DNA of 64,000 nucleotides from Gordionus sp. m RMFG-2023 (taxonomy: Eukaryota; Nematomorpha; Gordioida; Chordodea; Parachordodidae): positions 11,720,846-11,784,845 of the forward strand of contig NC_088779.1 in the NCBI RefSeq assembly GCF_954871325.1, read 5' to 3'. The notes under the pieces were generated by a model. That model made no database searches, was not told the DNA's origin, and saw only the letters and a list, made by a program, of their open reading frames with translations. Below are positions 37,510-54,115 of the stretch, piece after piece (positions within the stretch are counted from its first letter, which is position 1; every line of letters starts with the position of its first letter). A program made the translations under genes and the position numbers.

Positions 37510-40500
37510 ATGACTAAATTTAGAAAATATGTTGAAGAATGTATTGATAAAAACATAGATGAATTAGATATAGTTGACAAAGGATTGGTAAATATTTATG
37601 ATCTACCAGGATTATGTATATAGTATATATATATATAAATAATTATTTATGTTTTAGTTAGTTTAAAGCAACTAACCAGATTAACCATAAGCCATAATAA
37701 GATCGAATGTAATTAGAAATTTAATTTATATAAATAAATATATAATTTAGCAATACCACCTGGAATTGCAGAATTGGAAAATTTGGAAATTTTAAATTGT
37801 TTCAATAATCAAATAGAGGTAATTGAATTTTGTTATGTTAGAAATATTTATTTTTTATCATTTCGTATACTATTTTGATAGGAAATTCCAACAACAATAT
37901 CTACATTGCCTAAACTTCGAATTCTTAATTTAGCGTAATACTATTATTTTTATATTACTTATACATTTAAAATTATTAGTTTTAATAGATTATCAAATTT
38001 GCCACGTGGGTTTGGATCATGTGCAACTCTGGAAATCTTAGATTTGACATATAATAATTTAACAGATAAATCATTACCTTCCAATTTTTACATGCTTTGT
38101 AAGTATTTTGTATTGGTGTTAATTTTTATTAAAGTAAAACTTTATTTTTAAAAAAAGCAGCACAATAATAGCTATTAGTTTTAAAAAGTAGCTTTAACAT
38201 GCTACCTAAAAAAAATATTTAATTACATAAAATGCTATTTATCAAAAATCAATTTTTGGAATTCCAAAAAGAAATGTTATAAACTATATACAGTTTTTTT
38301 AAATATTTAATAGTCAATACTTAAAATATCCTATTTAAAGTTTTTTAAAAAATATAATATATAATACTTCTCAAATTTGGGAAATGAAAAGTAACACCCT
38401 TACTTAACAATATTATCAATTACTAGATCATCTCTGTTTGATTATTTAAAATTATTCATCATAAGTTACTACTTATCAAGTGGAACTTTTTATATGTTAC
38501 CTAGTGCATTTCCATTAATCATTTTTTTACAAACAATTTAAAAAAATTAAAATATTTATTTATGTCTAAAATCTAGCAGCTATACAGCAGATCCTCATAT
38601 CTGACATTTTTGTGAAATTTATTTTTTGCACATATAAATTCAAGGATATCTTTATTTGGGGTCTCCCAGCACGATCCCAAAGCTTTTGCAAGATACTTTA
38701 TGTGCCAGGTCAAAAGACATTTTCAAAAATTTCCCCATTTTGAGCTGCACCATGTTGCTTCTAATCTTTATTCCTGTCGCTGGCCAAATTGGCAAATGGA
38801 AAAAATATTAATATATTTTCTTCCTATTCTTAAAGTTTTGTCAGATTGAATATCACAATTAAGAAAGTTTAAAAAATATCTGGTGGTGGTAGATATTTAA
38901 ATTTATTTTTATTTCATGTTTAAAATAGACAATTAAATTATCAGAGTTATTATTGAATAATTATTTTATGGTGTAATATATTTTTCAAAGACCAAAAATC
39001 AAAATTATAGGTTTAATTTAGATTTTTTAATAATTTAGCTATATTTTGTAAATTGTTTTAAAGGGAAATTGAAAATATGAGCAATAAATGTATATTTTAG
39101 ATCTTCATTTTTTTGCCACCGATAATTAAAAAATAAGTAAATGTGTTTACTTATTTAATATTATTATTAATGATGTAAAATTGCTAGCCAATTTTTAAAA
39201 ACGGCTAACTTAATATTTTATCCAGAAAAATATTGCCTGAACTTTGAAATTTTACTAATAGATGTCCAAACCTTTGTGCCATCTACAAGCATAATCTGGC
39301 TTGCATAATATTTTTCTGAATATACTTTTAGCCATTTTTATCACAATGATATAAATTAATATTAATAGAAAAAAATAAAAATATTTGAACAATTTCTATA
39401 TGCCAAACATGAGATTCTGCACTGCTTGCCAACAATACATAACTAGCAATTCATAAAAATATTTGAACAATTTCTATATGTCAAACATGAGATTCTGCAC
39501 TGCTTGCCAACAATACATAACTAGCAATTCATAAAAATATTTGAACAATTTCTATATGTCAAACATGAGATTCTGCACTGCTTGCCAATAATACATAACT
39601 AGCAATTCATATTATTATTTTTTTTATTAAATATTTTATTAGGCATTTATTTATATTTTCCATATTATTATTTTTTAATTAAGCAACATTAAGGGCACTA
39701 TATTTGGGTGATAACGATTTTGAAATAATTTCTCCTGAAATAGGAAAATTGAAAAATCTACAAATTGTAAATTACTTATATAACATATTGTATATATTTT
39801 AACATGTTTATAGTTGAATCTTCGAGAAAATGATCTCATTCTGGTACCCAAGGAACTCAACCAATTAACTAAATTGAAAGAATTAAATATTAGTGGTAAT
39901 CGTTTATCTGTTTTACCTCCCGAATTAAGTTATATTTTATGTTGATTTTTTTATTTTAAATTTGAATGCTTAATTTCCTACCCTTAATTTTTTAAATATA
40001 TTTTTTTTAAAACTTATTAAGATTAGTTAATACTATTTTGAATTTTATGCTTTACATTTCGAATTTGAACCACAAAAATATATTAAAAAATAAAATAATA
40101 ATATTTTATAGGCGAAATTGAATCTTTAGCCAATAAGCAAATGCTTAAAATGGATAACAACCCTTGGTTGCCCCCTATTTCCGATCAATTGAGATTGGGA
40201 GTTAATCATGTCATCAATTATATCAAAACTCAAACTTATAAATTGTAAGTTCATGTGTGCTCATGATAAAACAAACAAAAAATATTTTTTAAAAAATTAC
40301 ATTCATAAATCTATTGATTTAACAATATTTATTATTAGTAAATTACTTGTTTACAGAATATTTGGCATATCACATAATAATTGTTATAAACTTTATCACA
40401 AAAAAAATAATATATATACAAAAGCTTGTACAATAGACATCTATCGACCATGGAAACTGACAATTCCATAATTCCGATCAAAGATAAATCTAAAAAATTA

Positions 40501-40518
40501 AGTAGGCTCAAGAAATAG
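37510..40518 (+). CDS. RSU1: Ras suppressor protein 1 (LRR adaptor), 9 exons
   Basis: Exons are 37510-37615, 37658-37708, 37751-37818, 37882-37934, 37989-38098, 39684-39766, 39814-39928, 40112-40244 and 40425-40518. Introns are GT-AG and phases close to 270 residues (vertebrate RSU1 has 277). RSU1 is a leucine-rich-repeat protein of the ILK-PINCH-parvin complex at integrin adhesions and dampens Ras signalling. Visible matches are LPRGFGS, LEILDLTYNNL, TLRALYLGDNDFEI, LNLRENDLI, RLSVLPPELS, NNPWLPPISDQLRLGV and the basic tail DKSKKLSR. The LRRs span about residues 35-210. I chose the ATG at 37510 because MTKFRKYVEECIDKN aligns with the vertebrate start; an in-frame ATG at 37468 would add 14 residues. 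Intron 5 (1585 nt) holds repeats, while introns 1 and 2 are just 42 nt. Confidence 0.97.
39195..39325 (+). repeat. Dispersed repeat D1, copy in RSU1 intron 5
   Basis: It matches 8725-8850 in order and orientation (TTTTTAAAAA, CTTAATATTTTATCCA, ATATTGCCTG, TCCAAACCTTTGTGCCAT). See the partner entry. Confidence 0.6.
39377..39610 (+). repeat. 78-bp minisatellite, three units, in RSU1 intron 5
   Basis: Exactly three 78-bp units (39377, 39455, 39533), each starting AAAAATATTTGAACAATTTC and ending ACTAGCAATTCAT, differ at just two positions. The units are less AT-rich than the intron around them. Confidence 0.95.
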
Positions 40519-40681
40519 ATTATTTAATCCAGAATGGTTGTATGCTTTATATTTATTTAATTGCATCATATAAACTATTATTTAATTTATCTTTAAAAAA
40601 AATTTGTATTTTATAGCTTATATCAGCTTAGCATTTTGTTAATTTTTATTATATATTTTTTATACAAATATTTAATATATC

Positions 40682-40687
40682 AATAAA
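40682..40687 (+). promoter_or_regulatory. Candidate RSU1 polyadenylation signal
   Basis: AATAAA lies 164 nt past the RSU1 stop in the convergent intergenic gap. A candidate for the opposing ATPase mRNA is TTTATT at 40645-40650 (AATAAA on the minus strand). If both are used the two 3' UTRs overlap. AT-richness makes either word weak evidence. Confidence 0.35.
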
Positions 40688-40826
40688 ATATTGATTCTAT
40701 AACGCTAAACTCTGATTCAAAAATGTAAATAACAATCATTATGTGAAAAAAGTATATTATATACATATTGACATTAAAAGCTAATAAGAATATCATATGT
40801 GAAATTTCAGTTTGATTTTTTTATAA

Positions 40827-46304
<5,478 letters not shown>

Positions 46305-47319
46305 CTTATTTTAAAATAGGTGATATTAACTGGTTATATACTTAATTTATAAATACATTTCTTAAATTCGATAATATAAATAAATAAATAAATAGCATAT
46401 CTCGATAATAGAAAACAACCATCTTACTTGGTGAGACAGTACATTCTAACCAAAATAAAAAAATGATAAATATAGCTTTTACAATTCAGATAAATTGCTT
46501 ATAATCTTTATTTAATCTCGAATCAAATATAATTGAAAATTAAAAAATAGGGCACATAATATGAAGGGGTGTCATCTAAGCCGTAACGAGAATTCTTAGT
46601 AGGAGGAAAATGCCAGTATCTAGGCATTTTTGCTTAAAGTTATTTGTATATTATCTATATTTGGTCCAGATTATTTCCTTATTTTTCTGTACAAACACTT
46701 AAAAATAATAATCATAAATTTTTTTTATAAAAATGTTTAGAAACCTTTATTTTTAAAAATATGTAAAATTGCCAATGATCTATAATAAATGGAAATCTCA
46801 AATAAAATTTATGGGGTAAACCACCACCCAATATTGTGACCCCCTCTCAGCAAAATTTTGGCTACGCCGTACTAATGGTTTATTATCATTAATTTTAGAA
46901 TAGAATTAAGGAATATCCAGCATATTATATTATAATAAATTTAGATAAATAAATTATAGTAATGATTAATTTATTGTAATAGCTCATTATTGAAATTTTA
47001 CTTTTAACTAGATATAATATTGTTAAAACCGCATTTTTTTATTGCAAATTTTTTTTGGAGGAGGCTAAATTTTCTTGGGAGGACTAGCTTCCAAATTCCA
47101 ATTTACTACTTTGTTGTCGTATAATAAACATAGTGTTTTGTAAAGTTAATATTTAAAAAAGATGTACTATATATTCAAATAAAACTTACTAGCCATAAAT
47201 AAATTCGAAACCAAACCATCATATTATTATCCGCCATTTTTTCTAAGAGATTTTGATATGAAAACAACTTTGGTCTTATCTTTCATTGTTAAACATTGTA
47301 TGTGTTATATATACTTTTT
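46305..47319. other. Upstream flank of the first visible ATPase exon
   Basis: If the ATPase gene is whole, this is intron. A possible repeat spans about 46565-46875 and ends GGCTACGCCGTACTAATGG. I checked the minus strand for the expected actuator-domain words (such as TGES and AFFSTN) and saw none. Confidence 0.4.
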
Positions 47320-49632
47320 TTCAACATAAGATTCAACACACTTTTACTTTCTATAGAAATAAATATTCCTCACAAATTGATTTTATTTTGTCAAACATTC
47401 ATAACTGGTTTTTGGATGTGAGAGCGATTACTACAGTCAACATCTCTGACCACAAAATAGTGAAAGGACATTTAATGATCAATAGTGAATTGTGGAGAAA
47501 CAAAAATACTTTATGTGCATCTAAGAGAGTAGCTCCCCGCCAACTAAGCTTTCGGGAAAACTATAATAATTTAAAATGTCCATTAGTCAAAGATGAAATT
47601 TCGATTAAGCTCTCTCTAGAAATAAATCGTTTCATGCAAACTAATCGGAATTCAACCCTGGAAAGCTGCTGGAGTGATTTCAAAAACATCCTATTACTCA
47701 ATTGTAAGAATTTTACAAAAATTAGAGGCCCTCCCCCTAAAGAATGGATATCCTCGACCACAGAATCCAAAATAGCGGAACTAAAAACCAAAAGCTATAG
47801 AGATGTGGATCTATGGAAAACTATACAGAGACTTCTAAGGTCAGATAGAAGGAAATATGTGGTCAATAGAGCAAATGAAATTGAGGCAGATGTGAGATGC
47901 AACAGATTATTTGATGCTTATAAGAAATTGAAAATGTTCGGAAAACTTTCAAATTTTAAATGTCTTCCCAGATTAAAAATTGGTGATAATATCATTCGAG
48001 ACCCTGAAGTACAAATGAAATTATGGTTAGAACATTATTCTGAGATGTTCAACTCCAATCATGTGATACTTCCTACGGAGAATGACCTACTCCCCACCAA
48101 CTCAAATTTTACTACGTCGGAGATTAAAAAGGCTATACTAAAACTGAAAAATAACAAGGCGGCCGGACTTGATTGCATTAGAGCGGAACACTTAAAAGTC
48201 GCTCCAGATTATATCTCAGTGTTTTTACTGATGTTGTTTAATAAAATTTGGGTTTCCGGTGTTACTCCAAGAATGGAACATCTTTATTTGCAATTTCCCA
48301 AAAGTTTCCAATCCATCCACTTTTGATGACTATAGGGCTATTGCGCTGACGTCTATAGCATCTAAGGTCTTCATGGTACTTCTAAAAGATAGAATAGTAA
48401 ACTCTACTAGCCATTTATTATCAAATAACATTTGCGCTTACAGACCAGGTAGAAACATCCTTCAACCCATTTTAGCGCTAAAAATTACCTTACAAAAATG
48501 CTTCAGATATAAACTACCTTTTTTCTTCATCTTCATAGATTTTAAAAAAGCATTTGATTGCATCAAGCATGAAGTTCTATGGAATATCTTAACAGATAGT
48601 GGTGTGGACTTAAACATAATAAGAATCCTCAGAAATCATTATGGCTCACTGATGTCTACCTTTAAAGTAGAGAATGTCCAATCTCCTTCCTTTATGGTAC
48701 GTAAAGGAGTTAAACAAGGATATGTTCTGTCTCCTATCCTATTTAATATTGTTATGAATAAAATTATCGCAGATACATTAGGAGCGTTTAACTTACTAAA
48801 TCTATCTCACCAAAATAACCTGTACTTAAAACACCGTATCATATCCTATGCTGATGATATTGTAATCATTACGAAATCTATGGGGCAAGTTATATGTATC
48901 CTCGATATCCTTAAATCATACAGCAGCGAAATCGGACTTATGATTAACTTTAAAAAAACAGTTATAATGCCCTCTCCATGGGTAGAGATAAATCCAAATT
49001 ATACTGCTGAAAGATTAGGGATTAATTTAGTTGAGGAATTCAAATATCTTGGAGTAAATCTAGACAACAAAGGACATATAAAGAACGAAATAGAATTAAG
49101 ACTCAAACATGCAAAATGGATATTCTACAAATATTTTAAACTATGGATAACAAGAGAAATATCAGTCAAAAGTAGACTACAGCTGTTCAATTCGTTGATC
49201 ATCCCCATTCTTCTATACGGAAGCGATATCTGGGATGTAAATAAAACTCAAACTAAAAAACTTCAAGTCTATATCAATAGATGCCTAAGACTTATAAATG
49301 GATATATATATCCTAGAGTCATTACAAATATTAGTCTATGGAAACTATCCAAACACATTCCAGTCGCAGTACAGCTAAAGAAAAGAAGAATTCAATTATT
49401 TGCGCATATTCTGAGAAATACGGGAAATAATTTGGCCTATGAAGCTCTGGACTGGCTACCGATCTACAAAAACAAAAGATACTGTAATTATAAAACATAC
49501 TGGTTAAATAAAACTATATTTGACATTCTGAATTTGAACATAAGCCTAACTCAATTTACACATCTGAATAATAATAAAAGTTCAATCAATAAACTTTTTA
49601 AAATGAAAACCAACTACCTTATAGATCGATAG
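47286..49632 (+). pseudogene. LINE ORF: endonuclease end plus reverse transcriptase
   Basis: Order of parts: endonuclease tail (QIDFILSN, TTVNISDHKIVKG), a linker, the RT entry word NNKAAGLDCIRAEHLK (48150-48200), DYRAIALTS, FIDFKKAFDCIKHEVLW, GVKQGYVLSP, the catalytic YADDIVI (48850), FKYLGVNLDNKG, LLYGSDIW, and the tail RIQLFAHILRNTGN. The frame runs 47286-48326, then continues from about 48260 to the stop at 49630-49632 in the next frame. One small deletion near 48265-48275 thus seems to be the only break after the truncation. The RT-tail words suit the RTE clade. With just one break it looks young and may have close relatives in the genome. Confidence 0.85.
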
Positions 49633-50310
49633 TTTTTTCCTAAGTATTCATTCAATCCCTCTAGGAGGTTTTAGAAATTTCATTCTCCTCTTTACCATTT
49701 TCAAGCCCATTCCAAAATTTTTTCTACATAACCTTTATATTCCTAAACCTAATACTGTACACTCATTGGATGGTTATTCGATTTATTATTGCTCAACGTA
49801 AGTTTTCTTTAACCTTAGTTTTAGCATACTACTCTAACATTATGTTATTATATTTATTTAAGCTGAGTTATTATTTATTTCTCAATATTATTTCAAATAA
49901 AATCAATATAGCTAATATTATCCTTCCATAATCTAGTTTTATTTTAATCGGGCATGGGCTTTTTATTTACGATAGATGAATATTATAATCATTTCTTATT
50001 TCTAGGTTCTTATTTCTAGGTTTCTCACAATGCAAATTGAAAGTAAAATTAACATAGCCAATATAGCCCCTCCATAAATAAACTTATATTTAATCGGGCA
50101 TGGGCCTTTTGACCTCTCCTTTTACTTTCCCATCGGCGTTTAAGTAAGGGACTTTGCCTCTTGCGCGCACAGGTAACTGCGGCCTGCCCAAAAAACGTGA
50201 ATGGTTTTCTCTTATTTAGTTAAATATTTCCTCTTTTTATCCCAGTTAGATGGGCTCTTATAAGAGAACCAAGCGTTGCTCTGTTATATATTTATCTTTG
50301 ATATATATAT
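47320..50310 (+). mobile_element. 5'-truncated RTE-like LINE
   Basis: The unit starts within the C-terminal part of an AP-type endonuclease, contains the whole reverse transcriptase and ends with a 3' UTR of about 700 bp. The UTR holds an imperfect direct duplication of some 75 bp around TTTAATCGGGCATGGGC (about 49900-49975 and 50045-50115) and less AT-rich words (GTAACTGCGGCCTGCCC). It peters out near ATATATATGAC, so the 3' edge is approximate. 5' truncation is normal for target-primed retrotransposition. Confidence 0.85.
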
Positions 50311-53300
50311 GACAAACAGGTATTTATATTTGCCTCCAAAGTGGTTATATGAAAAGACATGTGTAAAAAAATGATATTTTAAAATCTTCTTTTTATAAAA
50401 TAAACTCTAAGGCAAAAAAATTAAATTTTCGAATAATTTACAAGACGGCTGAACCCAATAATGTCCTTTTCTTAATTGTAAGTTATTATGACGATACCTG
50501 TCAAATTAATTATAACTTCCTGCTTTTATTATGATATTCACTGAGCAGGTTCTGATTCCTATTAAAATACTTTCCTCAAAATTTAATCTTAACTCCTAAA
50601 AAATTTTTTTTATAATATTATAAGGGTTAGAGATAAAAAATTATTTTATAATTCCGAAAAATAAAATCTTAATTAACAAAATCTTTTTCTTTAATTAATA
50701 TTAATAATGTTACATTACCTAAATATTATTTAAATTCTTAAAAAATTATATTTGTTTCCCCTTCTTCTAAAGTTTATATATATTCACAAGAATGGAATGA
50801 TCACTACTTATGTTCCTAATTTTTCAAGCCTCTAACTTAAAAAAAACATATTTGCTATATTGAAGCACCAAATTTTCCAATATTCTAACTTTCTAGGTTG
50901 AGATATCAAAGTTTTTCTACATAAATTTGAAAAGTTTTGATATATCATTTTTCTTCTCTTAATATTTTTAAACAGGATTCTACAGTTATAACCTGCTTAT
51001 CAAACAATTCTCAAGGGATCAAAAATTTGAACGTTAAAGGTGGTGTTGCTAAAAAATATACCGAGTCGTGCCAAACGACTCGTCTTTGAAAGGATCTAAG
51101 TTGTAAAAATAAAGACCGATTTTATTCCAATTATGATTTCCTTATTCTAGTCCCATTTCGAGATAAATTTTTACGTTAGATCCTTTGAATGTCTTTCATT
51201 CGCTAAAGGATGAAAATGTTGCGGGTTATAACTGTATTGTCGAAATGTTATATAATATATATTTACTTGATGTGATTTAATATATGAGAATAATCAATCA
51301 TTCGAATATTTTTTTGGAAACAAAATTCAAAATTTAATTAAGTATTATTAGTAATAATTTAAAATAAGATATATTTTATTCCTACTCGAGTTCGCTTTAT
51401 AGTTGTTATAGTCGCATAATATTTTTAATATATTTATTATTTTTTTGTAAAAAAAAAATAAAATATGACCATCTAGAAATTCGGAAAAAAAAATAAATTA
51501 ATACAAAAAATAACTTATATATATTCTCATTTAAAATTTTATTCAAAATTTTTGGATGAATATTTTTTTATCCCTATTATTATAAAGTTACATTGTTATA
51601 ATTATTCATGAATGAAGCAATTTTAACAGATGTGGTGGCAAAATTTTGTTTTAAAATTATCTTCTAATACTATAATAAATTTAATATTTATGTGGGATAA
51701 AATTAAAAGTGAAAAATAATTGTTTTCAAGTTTCCTTGGATATTTTTTAAACAACGCTCTAGTAGTAAGATGAAGCTAGGATTGTAATAATCCTCTTATT
51801 ATAACGAACTTTGCCACTTTTTAATTATAATACTCGACGAAAATAAAACTAACTATATAATGCATATTTAACTAAAAATAAATTTACATACATAGATATA
51901 TGATTTAAACTAAACCTCTTAAAAGTAAATTTTTAAATTTTTTTTAAAAAATTAAAAGTAATACAGTGTTTTTACCACCTAATAACACCTTATTATATAT
52001 TTAAAAAAGAAAATCAATATTCTGTAATAAATTATTTGAACAAATAAAAATTTTACCAACATTGTAATGATAGTGAGAATTTAGGGCCATTTTTTGAGGG
52101 TGATAAAACTGTCCACATTTGCAAATTACAAATATATAGCTTTTATATGTTAAAATGTTATAATTTCTAGTCCTCAAACAGCCTATGCATGGCCTGCCAG
52201 ACTTTCCGCTTATGGCTTTCTTGCTCAAGGAAAAAAAATTAAATGTGCCGCGCAATGGTAAAAATGTTAAAATCCAGCAAAACTATAGAAAATTATATAA
52301 TTTTACAAAATATATTATTTAAAAAAATCTGATTTTATTTCTAATTTAATTTTTATTTTTAATTATAACTTATAAAAAATTCCTATTAGAAATAAACTTT
52401 ATAGACATGTATAAATTGTAAATTTATTCCTCATTCAGCTCTTTACCCCGAAGACTTACACTCATTCTTCATTTATTTTGCTAGTTATATTAATTCGTTT
52501 TTGTGTTACATTGGAAAATATTGGTGATACTACTACTTTTTCTAATATTTTTTTGTCATTTTAATTTCATATTATTATAAATAAAATATGTTATTGGGTG
52601 TGACTTGAGTAACCTTTATAGACAACAGTTTGAGTTCCTGATTTTAACAAAGGGGAACCAACTTAAAGTGGTCAAAATAAGAAAGTGGTCACCTTTTTGA
52701 CGTATTTTCCATTCCATGCCAGATCGATTTTTTTTAGTATTAAAATTTTTTTTAACCATCGAAAACCAAAAACCTATTATTTTTTTTAACAGTTGTACAT
52801 TATATTTAAATATATTCAGTTTTATTTGTAAAAAAAATAAATCATAATATAATTTTATTTCTATCACATTTCACTTATAATAAAATAAATAATTGTTTAT
52901 TATAGAAAAAAAATGTAATACCTCACGATACCATTTTTTAAAAAATTTTAATTTTATAAGTGTTATAAATGGATTATTAAATAATTGAGATTTAAAGAAC
53001 CAGAGAACCAAGGTAACGTTTAAATTTTGGTTAAATTTTATCATTTTATTAAGTATATTATATTATAAATTTTATATATCGTGTTGATATATGAAATTCA
53101 TGAGGATTCTGAACCTTTTCATTTTAAATCATTTACTGAGGGCAATTTTAAATTTCTTTAAATTGAATTAAGGTAAATATTCCAGCATCTAAGGAATATA
53201 TGCCCTAAGAATTTCAGACAATTTTGCCAATAACTTATATTTTTTTAAAATTATATGAAAAATTGATATAAAAATAATAGTTCAAAAGTTCACCATAAAA

Positions 53301-53324
53301 AAGTTTCTAAAATTAACAGTGTTG
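50311..53324. other. AT-rich non-coding stretch
   Basis: No gene is supported. The minus-strand frames at 52001-52255 and 52616-52867 show no family signal. One inverted repeat (51084-51191) is listed separately. A small 6-bp stem GAGTCG...CGACTC lies at 51063-51081. Confidence 0.4.
51084..51191. repeat. Short inverted repeat
   Basis: CTTTGAAAGGATCTAAGTTG with TAAAAAT on the left is mirrored on the right by ATTTTTACGTTAGATCCTTT. The arms are about 25 bp around a 55-bp centre. It could be a tiny MITE or a structured RNA; there is no other support. Confidence 0.45.
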
Positions 53325-53455
53325 GGTGCTTGAGAGGGAGGGGGGCAAGAAAAATCCCCGCCTTTTAGAAATATCACTTTTTGTGAATATCATTTTAAGC
53401 TAATAAAAAAATATCTTCCTTCGCCGCTTTCTCACAGACTGTCCCCCAAAAATGT
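53325..53455 (-). repeat. Dispersed repeat D3, minus-strand copy
   Basis: Read on the minus strand it shows TTTTTGGGGGACAGTC, GATATTTTTTTATTAGC, AATGATATTCACAAAAAGTG and a G-rich end, the same order as at 26300 and 35569. Confidence 0.6.
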
Positions 53456-53558
53456 AAGTATATTATCTTAAATAATAATATAAAAAAGAATCGGGAATTA
53501 ATAACAGTTAATTCTGAAATCATTGATGAATTATCAAAATAAGTTTTTGTAATCATAT

Positions 53559-53828
53559 ATGTATATATATTTATATAGAGATTTTATTATAACTAATAAA
53601 AATATATTTCCTATTTGTTCCAGAGTTAGCTATTTTGATACAATGGTAACCAATTTTGTACATTTTAAATTAAAAGAAGGAAGGAAGTCAGTCAATCTAC
53701 CAATTCCTATTGGGCAGATCTGGATTGATAAAACGCGCAAAAAATGGTTGTATTCATTTTCGAAATTAACAAGTAATAAATTTATAAAAATTGGCGAAGC
53801 AAGAAATATGGGAGAGATTTTTGGTTAA
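53559..53828 (+). CDS. Unidentified open frame with an acceptor-like start
   Basis: From a TTTGTTCCAG acceptor at 53624 a frame of about 68 codons runs to TAA at 53826. It includes FKLKEGRKSVNLPIPIGQIW and KLTSNKFIKIGEARNMGEIF, and codon use is more protein-like than in the surroundings. I recognise no family. It ends 10 bp before a dispersed repeat (53838), so it may belong to a mobile element rather than a host gene. Confidence 0.2.
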   Translation: MYIYLYRDFIITNKNIFPICSRVSYFDTMVTNFVHFKLKEGRKSVNLPIPIGQIWIDKTRKKWLYSFSKLTSNKFIKIGEARNMGEIFG

Positions 53829-53837
53829 AAAATTAAA

Positions 53838-54115
53838 TATTTTATCAGATAAAATATCAGGTGGAACCATAGGCTTTTGGTGTGTCACTAATATTATTAT
53901 ACTTAACCATTATTTGTATTACTTAATAATAATATCATTTATTAGGTTACTAATTATGTTTAAATAACATTTCCTACGTCTCATCAATAATGCGGTCCCT
54001 CATATATTTTCTAAACGTATTAATTTACAAATTGCCATAAAAGAATTTTTTTAGAAAGTTATCTGTTACTGGAACCGTTTTTATTAAAATTAAAATTCCC
54101 CACCCTTTAAAATAG
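53838..54115 (+). repeat. Dispersed repeat D4, copy 1
   Basis: It matches 62038-62440 over its whole length. Shared words are AATATCAGGTGGAAC, ATAGGCTTTTGGTG, TGTCACTAATATTATTATAC, GGTCCCTCATATATTTTCTA and GAACCGTTTTTATT. The second copy has about 130 bp extra after the first 40 bp. The repeats might be solo LTRs; no family is assigned. Confidence 0.7.

Noticed and set aside
39377-39610. CRISPR-like regular repeat
   Set aside because: The units abut directly with no spacers, and the context is an animal intron.
40208-40471. 87-codon plus-strand frame starting in RSU1
   Set aside because: It reads through the GTAAGT donor at 40245; the conserved C-terminus requires splicing to 40425.
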